Below are positions 45,717 to 57,080 of a stretch of 64,000 nucleotides of DNA, in pieces. A program made the translations under genes and the position numbers. Below the pieces are notes generated by a model, which was not told the origin of the DNA, did not search any database, and worked only from the letters and a program-made list of their open reading frames with translations. Every line of letters starts with the position of its first letter. Position 1 is the first letter of the stretch. The DNA is from Bretschneidera sinensis (Eukaryota; Streptophyta; Magnoliopsida; Brassicales; Akaniaceae): positions 75,696,820-75,760,819 of the forward strand of contig CM043702.1 of the NCBI GenBank assembly GCA_023935145.1. Reading direction: 5' to 3'.

Positions 45717-47369
45717 TTGGAGACTACTATTACCCATAGCTTTACAACAGTGGATTTTGAACAAGAACCTGAAGATGTTACTAATGACATCATTAAAGCT
45801 GTGCAACTCCTTGAAGCTTCTCCCAAACATTCAAGTAAGTATATTCCTCAATTTGAAACTCTCATACCTACTAATACTACTCTTCTTCCTTCTATTATCG
45901 AGGCATCAACATTGGAATTAAAGCAACTGTCAGAGCATTTAACTTATGCCTACTTAGGAGAGAAGAAGACATTACCTGTGATTGTGGCTGCTAATTTAAG
46001 TATTAGAGAAAAAGAAAAATTATTAAGAGTTCTTAGGGAGCATAGATCTGCCATTGGATGGACCATTGCTGACATTAAGGGGATAAGTCCAGCCAAGTGC
46101 ATGCATAGTATCTACCTTGAGGATGAAGCAAGGCCCACTCGGGATGCTCAAAGAAGACTTAACCCACACATAAAAGAGGTAGTAAAGGCCGAGGTATTAA
46201 AATTCATAGATGTTGGCATTATCTACCCCATCTCAAACAGTAAATGGGTAAGTCCGGTCCAAGTTATTCCGAAAAAGAGTGGGATCATAGTGGTGAAGAA
46301 TGAGGACGAGGAGCTCATACCTATAAGAAAGACAACTAGTTGGAGAGTATGTATTGACTACCGAAGATTGAATAAAGTGACCAGAAAAGATCACTTCCCC
46401 TTACCATTCATTGATCAAATGTTAGAGAGATTAGCTGGCTATAACTATTATTGCTTCTTGGATGGGTACAGTGGGTACAACCAGATTTCCATAGCACTCG
46501 AGGATCAAGAAAAGACTACCTTCACATGTCCTTTCGGTACATTTGCTTATCGAAGGATGTCATTCAGTTTATGCAATGCACCAGCCAATTTTCAAAGATG
46601 TATGATGAGCAAATTTTTCGATATGGTGGAGAAATACATTGAGGTATTCATGGATGATTTCAGTATCTTTGGTTCTAATTTTGATGAATGCCTAAGTCAT
46701 CTAGAGAGTGTCCTCAAGAGATGTGAAGAGAGCAATTTAGAGTTGAATTGGGAAAAATGTCACTTTATGGTCCAACAAGGCATTGTATTGGGTCATTCCA
46801 TCTCCAACAAAGATATTGAGGTAGACAAGGCTAAAATATACATCATTTCAAAGCTACCTCCTATTCTCATAGTCAAGGGTGTTAGAAGTTTTCTCGGACA
46901 TGCTGGTTTTTATGGATTCATCAAGGATTTCTCCAAGATCTCAAGACCTCTTTGTGCATTATTAGCTAAAGATACCAAATTTGAGAGGACTGATAACTGT
47001 ATGACAACTTTCAACACATTAAAGGATGTTCTAACCTCTAGCCCAATAATGATGGCACCAGATTGGAATCTTCCATTCAAATTGATGTGTGATGCCAATG
47101 ATTTTGCCTTGGGAGCTGTCTTAGGTCAAAGAGTCAATAAGGTACCTCATGCTATTTACTATGCTTCTAGAACTTCAAATGATACTCAGCTTAACTATTC
47201 TACTACTGAGAAGGAATTATTAGCTGTTATTTTTGCTTTAGAGAAGTTTAGATCATATCTTATTGGCTCTAAGGTTATTGTATTCACTGATCCTGCTGCT
47301 TTGAGATATCTATTTTCTAAGAAAGATACAAAGCCTAGGTTAATCAGATGGGTACTCCTATTGCAATAA
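45717..47369 (+). CDS. Athila reverse transcriptase-RNase H, open reading frame
   Basis: A 550-codon open frame, the longest in the window. [22 protein letters not shown] (residues about 209-228), [32 protein letters not shown], and the active site [10 protein letters not shown] (about residue 315), with both Asp present. Thumb: [17 protein letters not shown]. RNase [37 protein letters not shown] and [20 protein letters not shown]. The frame ends at a TAA (47,367) where the family continues FDLEIKDKKGSENVVADHLSRL, which indeed follows in frame to 47,580. The 5' boundary is only a Met after a stop. All key catalytic residues of RT are present, and the sequence is better preserved than its neighbours. 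Confidence 0.93.
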   Translation: METTITHSFTTVDFEQEPEDVTNDIIKAVQLLEASPKHSSKYIPQFETLIPTNTTLLPSIIEASTLELKQLSEHLTYAYLGEKKTLPVIVAANLSIREKEKLLRVLREHRSAIGWTIADIKGISPAKCMHSIYLEDEARPTRDAQRRLNPHIKEVVKAEVLKFIDVGIIYPISNSKWVSPVQVIPKKSGIIVVKNEDEELIPIRKTTSWRVCIDYRRLNKVTRKDHFPLPFIDQMLERLAGYNYYCFLDGYSGYNQISIALEDQEKTTFTCPFGTFAYRRMSFSLCNAPANFQRCMMSKFFDMVEKYIEVFMDDFSIFGSNFDECLSHLESVLKRCEESNLELNWEKCHFMVQQGIVLGHSISNKDIEVDKAKIYIISKLPPILIVKGVRSFLGHAGFYGFIKDFSKISRPLCALLAKDTKFERTDNCMTTFNTLKDVLTSSPIMMAPDWNLPFKLMCDANDFALGAVLGQRVNKVPHAIYYASRTSNDTQLNYSTTEKELLAVIFALEKFRSYLIGSKVIVFTDPAALRYLFSKKDTKPRLIRWVLLLQ

Positions 47370-48740
47370 TTTGATTTGGAAATCAAAGACAAGAAAGGCA
47401 GTGAGAATGTGGTTGCAGATCATTTATCAAGGCTACTCTACGAGAATGACAAAAATGAGCTGCTCTTGAATGAGAACTTCCCTAATGAACAATTGTTCAC
47501 ACTAGAGGGAAAACTTCCATGGTATGCTGATATTGTCAATTATCTAACTGCTAAAGTTTTTCCCTCGGGTATGACCACATAAGGAAAGAAGCAGTTAATA
47601 TCTATGTCTTAACACTACAATTGGGATGATCCTTACCTTTTCAAATTCTGTCCCGATCAGATCATCCGACGGTGTGTCTTGGAAGAGGAGCATTTGAACT
47701 TATTATAACATTGCCATCAGTTTGCTTATGGAGGACATTTTGGGGCCAAGAAAACAACACTTAAGGTACTACAATCCAGTTTTTATTGGCCTAATCTATT
47801 TAAAGACGCCTTCACATTCTACAACTCCTGTGATAGATGCCAACAGACAGGTAACATCTCATCCCGAAATCAGATGCCCCTATAAAATATCCATATAGTA
47901 GAACTTTTTGATGTATGGGGCATTGATTTCATGGGTCCATTTCCTAATTCCTTTAGTAATTTATATATTCTTGTGGGTATGGATTATGTGTCTAAATGAG
48001 TCGAGGTTGTCCCCTCAAAGACTAATGATCATAAAGTGGTGTTAAAGTTTCTACAGGATAACATTTTTACCCGGTTCGGGACACCAAGAGCGATCATCAG
48101 TGATGGAGGCAGCCACTTCCATCATCATTCTTTTGCCGCACTCATCAAAAAATATGGAATCACCCATAAGGTTGGCACCCTATATCACCCTCAGACTAGT
48201 GGCCAGGTGGAGATAAGTAACCGAGAAATCAAAAGCATCTTGGAGAGAACCGTGAATCCTAGTCGAAAGGATTGGTCTTTACGACTCAATGATGCTCTGT
48301 GGGCATATAGGACAGCTTACAAGACACCAATTGGGATGTCCCCATACCACTTAGTCTTTGGAAAATCATGCCATCTACCCGTAGAGCTAGAACATCGAGC
48401 ATATTGGGCCATTAAATAATTCAACTTTGATATGAAACAAGCGGCTGAGAAAAGGAGGCTGCACTTAAATGAGCTAGAAGAATTACAGTGTGATGAATAT
48501 GAGAATGCTAAGCTTTATAAGGAAAGGGAAAAAGTCTATCATGACAAACAACTAGTGCGAAAAGAGTTTCACGTAGGACTAAGGGCGCTACTCTACAATT
48601 CGAGATTAAGACTGTTCCCAGGCAAACTAAAGTCCCATTGGGCTGGTCTGTATGTGGTCACCAAGGTCTTTCCTCATGGGGCTTTGGAGATTTATAGCTC
48701 AAATAGCAATCAGACATTTACAGTCAATGGACACTGAGTC
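47370..48740 (+). pseudogene. Athila RNase H end and integrase
   Basis: After the stop at 47,367 the same frame reads GSENVVADHLSRL (RNase H end). A shifted stretch follows, then the integrase finger (HQFAYGGHFG, CDRCQQTGN at 47,710-47,860). Core: [11 protein letters not shown] (first Asp, 47,918), [14 protein letters not shown] (second Asp, 48,094) and [17 protein letters not shown] (Glu, 48,190-48,235). Then [22 protein letters not shown] and the C-terminal part to about 48,740 (LRLFPGKLKSHWAGLYVVTKVFPHGALEI). All three catalytic acidic residues are present, but stops at 47,998 and 48,417 and a frameshift break the frame. Confidence 0.92.
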
Positions 48741-50403
48741 AAACCATACCTTGATCTCACCATACCTCCTCGAGACGAGGACTTGACACTTCAAACTGTA
48801 CAATATATAATTGATCCATGGACACCTAAACCACTTGAATTCCCAGTTTCTATCACACATAATGTCATTACTTGATGCATTGTGATCGAGCACGATCGAG
48901 CACGTATACTCCTTGCAATCGAGTGCATTTACACCAAAAGCTACACTCCAATGCCTAAGCAAGTAGACTGCACCACTTGATGACTAGCTGTCAGAGGATA
49001 CCTTGGTTGAAGACGTAAAACTTAGTGCTCATAGGAGGCACCCCAAAGCATATCCTTTTCATTATAGTATTTTTCTTTTATTAATATTTATGTTTATTAT
49101 CCATATTTCTTGTTTTCAGGCACAACGTTTATTTTTCTTTGTTAGGAACTTAGTGCGTGCATCTAGTTCAAGTTTGAGGGCGTGCTACGAGCAGTACAAG
49201 CAATCTCGTTCTCCATATCCCATGTCAAATCTTTTCATGTCATGCACACATTGGGGACAATGTGTATATTAAGTTTGGGGGTAGTGGGAGACACTGATGC
49301 ATACACGCACTTGAAACACATGCACACGCTATGTTCCAGTTTTTTTTTTAGAAAAGATAAATACATGTTGGCTTTGTGTTAAAAATTTTGGTTGATTTAA
49401 AACATGATAAAACTTCATTATTAAGCTTAAAATCTAGAACACATAGTCTTGTAAATAGGAATTTTAAAAGTTTAGTTACCTACCTCAAGGCACTTACGAA
49501 TTCACGAGTTTGATCCAAATCTGATATGAGCACATTAGCACGCATTTGTGTAGGGTATGACATATAATTCTTATGTACATGTTTCCATGACCTAACTGTA
49601 AATCAGATAACTTGTTAGAAGAACACCTTAGCATAAGAAAAACAAAGAGAAAATGTCCATCATGAAAAAAGAGAATAAAAAGCTTATAATGATCATTAAA
49701 AACTTTCCACTGAGTAACTGGACCTCTTACCAAAATAAGCAGTGAGTGTTCACATCGAAAAGTGAGAATTAAGCATTTAATGATTATAATAAAAATTTAC
49801 ATTGAGTAACTGGGCCTCTTGCCTCAGTAAGCAGTGAGTGTTCACATCAAAAGGTGAGAATTTCACTTGGAAGCATTAAGACATGTTAGTTCCATAGCCT
49901 TTTTGACTCAAGTTAATAAGTCCTTAGGGGTGTCTTTACACCTAATGCCCTAAAACCATCTGGTTTGGGAGTCATTGGCTAAACACTCATTACAAGGGTT
50001 AATTAGAAAGCTCAATGGAACTCAACATGAATCTCGTGATGGAAGAAAACGAAAAGAAGTAAGCACTATGCCATTTTTGTTCTATTTAATAAGGAATTCG
50101 ATGAAGGTTTGGACATCGAAACAATATACATTAAAATTATTTGGAAGCCCCATCTTCTATGTGCTAATTCATCCCACACAAGTCAAACTTACGATGCCTT
50201 AAGCCAACCTTAAGTAAGTAACATGAGCTTTTAAAAATCCTTATTCTATGCAAAAATGTGTTTTTATTATAAGCTTACTCATGAACGGTCATCATGGTTT
50301 TATATGCAACCCAAATTTTTGGATATCATGAAGAATGAATTTATCTTTAAATTTTGTTTTGACATAGTCGTTCGTTTTGTATTGCTAAGGGACTAGCAAT
50401 ATG
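48741..50403 (+). other. Athila 3' region after pol, no env-like gene recognised
   Basis: Some Athila elements carry an envelope-like ORF here. I see only short frames (for example 49,003-49,272 and 49,975-50,202) without signal or transmembrane pattern that I would defend. There is a PPT-like aagtttgggggtag at 49,272-49,285, a second one at the LTR, and a 92-bp tandem duplication. The region is probably untranslated. Confidence 0.5.
49684..49866. repeat. 92-bp tandem duplication, two copies
   Basis: tgagtaactggacctcttac at 49,711 and tgagtaactgggcctcttgc at 49,803, each followed by aagcagtgagtgttcacatc and aaaagtgagaatt (or its aaaaggtgagaatt variant). Flanking taatgat...aaaa also repeats. 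Confidence 0.85.
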
Positions 50404-50417
50404 TAAGTTTGGGGGTG
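50404..50417 (+). other. Athila polypurine tract
   Basis: taagtttgggggtg immediately before tgataagtgc of the 3' LTR. Confidence 0.75.
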
Positions 50418-51700
50418 TGATAAGTGCTTAAATAGTCATATTTAAGCCCCTTAATTTACGCTTGTTAGGCTTTTTGTTTATCTATTTTAGTAGATTTTAT
50501 TTCATTTTCATGTTTTATGTGTTTTTCACAGGGCTTTGACAAAAAGATGATATTTTGGAGCTCTAAGGAATAAAAAATAAAGTTCTACAATCTAGCAGGT
50601 GCGCTCGAGCGCACCTTCCTTGTGATCGAGCGCACAGGCACACGAGCGCACACTTAGAAGGCTTGAGCGCACACATGCACTCGAGCGCAACCCGCATATG
50701 CTCGAGCGCACAAACACCAGAGGTGATAAAGCCAAATATTAAAAGAAGTCTCCAGATCTTAAATAGGAAATTAGGGTTTCGGGGCACCCTTAGAGACCTA
50801 TATATAGCCTTGTAAAACACAGAAACCAGACCTTTTGTTTTAGACTTGAAGTTGCAAGCTTGGAGATGAATTAACTACTCGTCTCCCTAGTCTTCTTTGG
50901 GTTTTATTTTTCTGTTTTTGTTTTATTATGGTTATAATGTTTAGTTCAACTAGCATGTGTAACTAAACTCTTATAGGGCTCGATTAAAGCCCTAATTATG
51001 CTTTTCCACATATGTATTCATTGATTACCTTTGTTTATAGCCATGTTAGAATGCTTAACTTGATTAATGCCTGTTTGTATTTAAATTCCTCATATGTGTG
51101 TGTCTGATCAACGTATGCATGTGGTATGGATTAGTTAGTTGAATCAATTTGGATGAACGAGTCCTGGGTTCAATAATAGTAACAAAAGATATCCATACCA
51201 GATTCTTGGGTTAATCAACACGGGAAACCGGGAGCGAACCAAGCCCTAGGTCCCGTGTGGTTACCGATCTCCACAGCCCTTATACTCTCTTAAGGAACAA
51301 CTCAGTATACACCCATGCTAAATCCATGAAGAGAGAAAAGAGTTAGAGTATACACCATGCCTAACTCGTTGCGTAGGGAGATCAATAGCCTAAAGTGTGG
51401 TCCAAGCCCTTAGGTTGGTAACCATTAAATATTCATAATTGGGCTAGAGCATTGGCACCTTACTTAATGGGAAAGTGTAATTAGTGGTGGATATCGCAGC
51501 CCTATGTTCTTATTATTATTAACTTACACTCAACATTTATTTCTCTTTTTACTTTGAGAAACTAATTCTAAATCGAAGTTTACCAATCCTTGTGGAAATG
51601 TTCTCACACTTGCAAACTATGCTACCATTGACCTTGTGCACTTGCAAGTAAAACAAGTTTGATTATTTGCTTATTTATTTAGGTAGATAATCACATAACA
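50418..51700 (+). repeat. Athila 3' LTR
   Basis: Same as 41,899-43,121 but with a longer palindrome cluster: a perfect 16-bp palindrome gtgcgctcgagcgcac at 50,599-50,614 and further cgagcgca half-sites up to about 50,710, then TATA (tatatata, 50,799-50,806). Ends aatcacataaca, then TSD. Confidence 0.95.
50599..50710 (+). promoter_or_regulatory. CpG-rich palindrome cluster upstream of the Athila TATA box
   Basis: One exact 16-bp palindrome (gtgcgctcgagcgcac) followed by at least five half-sites of the type (c/t)gagcgca(c) in about 110 bp, 90-200 bp before the TATA box at 50,799. It resembles a cluster of dimer-binding sites or a hairpin-prone tract. Confidence 0.75.
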
Positions 51701-51705
51701 GTATT

Positions 51706-51892
51706 CCAAAAAAAAAAATTATGTGGATTTAACCTCAACTTGTACTCACCAATGCATTTAAGTAACCTTCTTAAAGCTTAGAAATGATCTTCACAATCTA
51801 TACACTTTACAATCATATCATCAACATATATCTCAACCCCTTTGTACATGCACTTGCACTACTTCTTTCCTCATATGTTTCCAATAGAAACT
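51706..51892 (-). repeat. Tandem array unit 2, right part
   Basis: Remaining RT end of unit 2 after the Athila insertion: the YVDD-region frame (EIYVDDMIV, around 51,812-51,835) and the chromovirus joint (SFYWKHMRKEVV-type frame, 51,849-51,892). Ends at tgaagataaa (51,893). Confidence 0.8.
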
Positions 51893-53109
51893 TGAAGATA
51901 AATAAAGGCCACATTCTCAAACTCTTGTTAGAGGCCTTCATTGTCCTATTTATTAGGCTTAAGCTTATGTTCTTTCATTTTTCATTTTTTTGCACTTAAA
52001 GGATGACTAAGTTTAAATCATCAAATATCTCGGTTTTATGAATTCTTATAGTTAACAAAGCTTCAAGACTAGTTACACATGATTCATATTCGGCTACAAT
52101 ATTGGTTTTTAGAAAATCTAACTTAACTGCAAGAGGAGTTTAAGCTTGTTCAGGCGACACAATTAAAACACTATAACCATATCCAATGTGATTCGAAGCA
52201 CCATTAAAATAAACCTTCCACACTTTGTCAGTCTCAACTATCATTAAATCTTCATTAGAGAAAACATAAAATGAATCATCTTCTCTAGCAATAGGGTGCT
52301 CAACGAAGTGTTCTGCAATAGCAGTACCTTTGATGGCCTTGTGGGTCATATACTTCTAATCAAACTCAAAAATCAACATATGCCAACAGACATCTTTCCA
52401 AACATTGATGACTTCTTAAATAGATACTTGAGGGGATCATCACGAGAGAAAACCATGAGTTGGAAAGAAGTGATGTTGCGCTGTACTTTAAATTATTAGT
52501 TGCCCAAACTAGAGTCAAACATGTTTTCCTAACCTTGGTGTACTTAGTCTAAAAGTCTAACTTCATTTTGTGAAAGAAATAGATGGAAATCTCACTTCTT
52601 TGTTCATCTACTAGAGGTAGCATTTATCCTATAGTGGTATCAGTAGTGGCTAAGTATAACAACAATGGTAACCCTAACAAAGCTTTTTGACACCGAAGAG
52701 TCCACTCAATCTTTGTATTCTTTCTCAACAACTTTAAAATGGATTCACATAACGTGGAAACTTTGGCAATGAAAAAATGGATTTATTGTATCCTACTTAA
52801 GAAACCTCAAACATATTTCTTGATTGTAGGACCTGGAATATTGAAAATAGATTTGATTTTAGCTTAGTCAACCTTTATACCACTCTGATTTACACAAAAT
52901 CTAGAACCTTACTAGTGGTATCCCAAAAAACAAATTTATGTTGATTTAACCTCAACTTGTTCTCACGAATAAGTTCAACTAACTTTCTCAAAGCTTAGAA
53001 ATGATCTTCACGATCTATACACTTTACAATCATATCATCAATATATATCTCAATCCCTTTGTACATCCACTTGCACTACTTCTTTCCTCATGGGTTTCCA
53101 ATAGAAACT
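51893..53109 (-). repeat. Tandem array unit 3
   Basis: 1,217 bp, same order as unit 1. Second RNase H at about 52,000-52,250 (VYFNGASNHIGYG), KAIKGTAIAEHFVEHPIARED at 52,270-52,345, RNase H to 52,690, RT with YIDD (I in place of V) near 53,035. Decayed by stops. Confidence 0.88.
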
Positions 53110-54326
53110 TGAAGATAAGTAAAGGCCACATTCTCAAACTCTTGCAAAAGGCTTTCATTGTATTATTAATTAGGCTTAAGCTTATGTTCTTTGATTTTAC
53201 ATATTTTTGCACTTAAAGAATGACTAAGATTGAATCATCAAATACCTCAGCATCATGAATTCTTATAGCTAACAAAGCTTCAAGACTAGTTACACATGAT
53301 TCATATTCAGCTACATTATTGGTTTTTAGAAAATCTAACTTAGCTACAAGAGGAGTGTAAGCTTGTTCAGGCAACATAATTACCACACTAAAACCATAAC
53401 CATTCTGATTCGAAGCACTATCAAAATAAACCCTCCACACTTTATCGATCTCAACTTTCATTAAATCATCATTAGGGGAAACATGTAATCAATCATCTTC
53501 TCTAGTAATAGGGTGCTGAATGAAGTGTTTTGCAATAGCATTAACTTTGATAGCTTTGTTGATCATGTTCTTCAAATCAAACTCAGAAATCAACATATGC
53601 CAATGAGACATCTTTCTAAACATTGATGACTTCTTAAATAGATACTTGAGGGGATTAACATGAGAAAAACCCATAAGTTGGAAAAAACTGATGTTGTGTT
53701 GTAATTTAATTTACTAGTTGCCCAAGCTAGAGTCAAACATGTTTTCCTAACCTTGTTGTACTTGGTATAAAAGTCTAACTTCATCCTATGGAAATAGATG
53801 GAAATCTCACTTCCTTGTTCATTTGCTTGAGTTAGTATGCATACCATAGCGGTATCGGTAAGGGCCAAGTATAACAACAATGGTAACCTTAAGAAAGCTT
53901 TTTGACACCGAAAAGTTCACCTAATCTTTGTATTCTTTCTCAACAACTTAAAAATGGGTTCACAAAAGCGGAAAGTTTGGCAATGAAACAATTGATTTAA
54001 TGTATCCTACCTAAGAAACCTCAAACATATTTTTTGATGGTATGAACTTGAATATTGACAATAGATTTGATTTTTGTAGGGTCAACCTCTTTACCACTCT
54101 GACTTACCATAAAATCTAGAACCTTGCTAGCAGTATAAAAAAAAAAACAAATTTCTGCAGATTTAACATCAAATTGTACTTACGAATTTGTTCAAATAAC
54201 TGTCTCAAAGCATGGAAATGACCTCCATAATCTCTACACTTTACAATCATATCATCAACATATAGCAAAAAAATTTTGTGCATTAGCTTGCTCTACTTCT
54301 TTCCTCATGTGTTTCCAATAGAAACT
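53110..54326 (-). repeat. Tandem array unit 4
   Basis: 1,217 bp. The second RNase H is the best preserved of the array (53,213-53,461: VYFDSASNQNGYGFSV, LDFLKTNNVAEYESC, VFDDSILVI), showing the expected acidic residues. RNase H and RT follow (LLYLALTDTAM at about 53,870; YVDDMI near 54,255). Joint at 54,283-54,326. Confidence 0.9.
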
Positions 54327-54537
54327 AGAAGATAAGTAAAAACCACTTTCTTAAACTCTTGTAAAAGGGCTTTAATGTACTATTAATTCAGCTTATGCTT
54401 CTCCTATTTGATTTTCCATTTTTTTGCACTTAAAGGATGATTATAGTTGAATCATCAAATACCTCTGCTTCACAAATTCTTATAGCTAACAGTGCTTGTA
54501 GACAAGTTACATATGATTCATATTCGGCTATATTATT
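54327..54537 (-). repeat. Tandem array unit 5, left part
   Basis: Starts with agaagataag like unit 1 and runs to ggctatattatt, where the element at 54,538 is inserted. Continues at 61,886. Confidence 0.87.
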
Positions 54538-55263
54538 TGTATAACCCTGTACCTTATAACGAAAATTAATGATTTCAGTGTTTAGTTTCGACATGTTTTT
54601 GATGTATGTGTTTCTTTTAGTGGGTTAATTTTTTTATTAGGAAATTATGGATCATGGAACAAAATAAATAAATAATTGAGTTAAGTAAATAATACGTTTC
54701 TTGGGGAAAATGTTAAGTTTTAGAGAGTTTTGGAGTATTAAGTGAAAGAAAAGACAAGAGGTATGGTGAAAGCAGAGAATTTAGAAATGAGGAGGGGTCT
54801 GTTAGCAATAAAGCTGGAATTAAAATATAAAAGAGTAAGTAGAATAAGATTTTTGGGAGGAAGTTTCAAGAGAGAGGAATAAGTGAAATGAGAGAAAAGA
54901 GAAAGTGAGTGGAAGAAGAGGAGGAAGATGGAAGATTTTTGCAAGGATTTTGGGTAAGGATTTATCTTTCATTACTCTAATGGTTGAGTGGTTTCATTTC
55001 TTAAAGATTTGAGTTCTTAAAAAAGATATTTTTGGAGAAACTTTTGTGAAGAACAAAGTTTTGATTTAGAAAAATGTTTTGTGCTTGGTTGTGTGATTTG
55101 AAAGTTTAATGTCAAAATTTTATTGTGGTTATTGTAAATATTTATCTTAAAACTTTAGGAAAACCTTGTGTTTCAAAAGATTTGAAAGCTTCTTAAGGAT
55201 TCAAAGGGATTTTGGGTTAAAAATATTGATTTTTTCTCGAAAAAGTTTAGCTAGAATCAAGTA

Positions 55264-55420
55264 ACCAGTCGACTGGTGGCTTCTCCCAGTCTACTGGGGA
55301 CTGCATCAGGGGTACCAGTCAACTAGGACTGGTATAAGGTACCCAATCGACTGGTGAAGTGGCCAGTAGGTTTTGGACCAAATTCCAGTCGATTGGAACC
55401 TTAAGGCAGTCGATTGGCCA
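55264..55420 (+). promoter_or_regulatory. Cluster of ccagtcgactgg-type palindromes
   Basis: About seven copies or half-copies of the 12-bp palindrome ccagtcgactgg (exact at 55,265; others with one or two changes, mostly loss of CpG). The 3' LTR has the same cluster at 61,131-61,285 with several intact gtcgac cores. It lies about 440 bp downstream of the TATA-like site, probably in the transcribed part. Confidence 0.75.
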
Positions 55421-56139
55421 AATTCCTTTTTAGAAAATGCCAAAGTTTGTCTTACTTTTTGGATTTGTAACTCCTTCTAAAACATCCCAAGGTAATTATA
55501 GGTTAGAAATTTTGAACAAATGATTTTAAGAACCTCTGTTCTCTTCTGATTTTTAATCTTCAAAGGACACTTAGACCAAGGGGGAGTGTAACTTAACGAA
55601 TTTTATATATTTACATATGTAATATTGTAGGACTATACCTCGAAGAAGAATTATGATACAAGTACTTTAAACGAAAGATTAAGAGAAATAAATCAAAGAT
55701 ATAAGTGTATAAATTTTAATATAAGAAAAATATAAGCGGCTAAGTCTTTACGTGTTATACCCTTGATCGATAAAATTGATGTGGTTGATATTAGAATCTG
55801 ATTTAGGGAAATGTGAGTCTATAAGTTACTCGAAGTAGCCTTATTGAGAATCTTTGATATTTTGTTGGTTAGATTAGTTTAAAAATGTGATGTAGTTGAT
55901 TGATTAATGTTGTTTGCATATTCATTGCTTTATAATGCATATCACGCTATATATATAGGTAGCATACTATAAGAGGGGGGAGTGGTGAGATTGCAGTAGG
56001 TCCCTTCCCACAAGGGGTGTAAGGGTATCGAACGGATATTTGACGAGTAGGACCTGACCCGAATCAAGGGGGGTTCTGAAGATTTGATATTTTGATATGA
56101 TGATTTGACGTACCGATACATGGGGAGACGTCCCCATGA

Positions 56140-56377
56140 TGATGGGATTAGCCCAATTAGGGGCACTGACATGATTATGCATTTTATTGCATTGCATCGC
56201 ATTGCATAACATTGCATCTCATGGATACATGTTATGATTGGCCCATGAGGGGCAGTGGTTATGATTGGCCTATGAGGGGTGTGTGTGTATTATGATTAGC
56301 CTATGAAGGGCGTGTGTGTATTGTGATTGGCCCACGAGGGACATGTGTTTTAATTAGCCTATGAAGGGTTTGTGTGA
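56140..56377. repeat. LTR minisatellite, about 5-6 x 30 bp
   Basis: Direct copies of atgattggcccatgaggggc or atgattagcctatgaagggc followed by a gtgtgtgta tail. Absent from the 3' LTR, where about 1 kb (corresponding to roughly 55,445-56,475) is deleted. Confidence 0.85.
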
Positions 56378-57080
56378 TGCGTTTGACCTTTGAGGAGGGT
56401 AAAGTTGTTGATTCGAATAAAATATAATATATCATGATTTATATTATTTATAGAGAGTTGATGTTATGATATGTATAAAAAAAAATAATAGTTATGAACT
56501 TATTGGTTGAATAGTTGTTGTAGTGAGTAATCTTTTTGTAATAAGAAGATGAGAAAATAACGGAACTAAGAATCCGAAGGCTACCTAGAACTTTGTCTTA
56601 AAACAAAAGGAGATTTTTTTTTTCTCAAAAATAAAATTTATTAAGTAAAATATGAAAATTTAAGGATTTCAATTTTATTACGATTACTACTAGTAAGATG
56701 ATTTTCTCACTGAGCTTTATAGCTCATTCTCCTTTTATTTTACCAACTTTTCAGATTAAGTTTTGGGAGACTCTTGGTCGAGTTACGAGGCGTCCAAGTT
56801 AACGACATCCACCCCTTGAGTTCTATGGGAGTCAAGTTTTAAGTTAGTTTCAAATTTCGAAGGAAATCTTCCTTGTATTGTTACCTTTCAAGATTGTATA
56901 AGAGTTGAGCTTCATTAATAACGTTTATAAATTTATGTCTTTCTTGTATTTAATTTAAATTATTAGAAACGTTTGTTGATGGTATTGTTAAGTGTATGAC
57001 TGCATATAGTTTGGGTCGCTCGAAGCTAAAAAGTGGTGATACCTTCTCGGGTAGGGTCCACCTAGGGATGAGTCATTACA

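Larger units (their letters stand above)
41899..51700 (+). mobile_element. Athila-lineage Ty3-gypsy retrotransposon
   Basis: A 9.8-kb plus-strand element with LTRs of 1,223 bp (41,899-43,121) and 1,283 bp (50,418-51,700), an Athila-type PBS, gag, protease, RT/RNase H, integrase, a 1.7-kb region after pol, and a PPT. Inserted in array unit 2 with near-perfect 5-bp TSD. Gag-pol is in one frame apart from a shifted stretch (44,583-45,043) and several stops. Confidence 0.95.
54538..57080 (+). repeat. 5' LTR of the non-coding element
   Basis: tgtataaccctgtacc ... gggatgagtcattaca. Contains a TATA-like tataaaag at about 54,828, a cluster of ccagtcgactgg palindromes (55,264-55,420) and a minisatellite (56,140-56,377). 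The minus-strand frames at 55,942-56,217 are LTR sequence. Confidence 0.9.

Noticed and set aside
49003..49382. Possible env-like ORF after Athila pol
   Set aside because: Two short overlapping frames with one hydrophobic run and no signal peptide or coiled coil; not enough to call an env-like gene.
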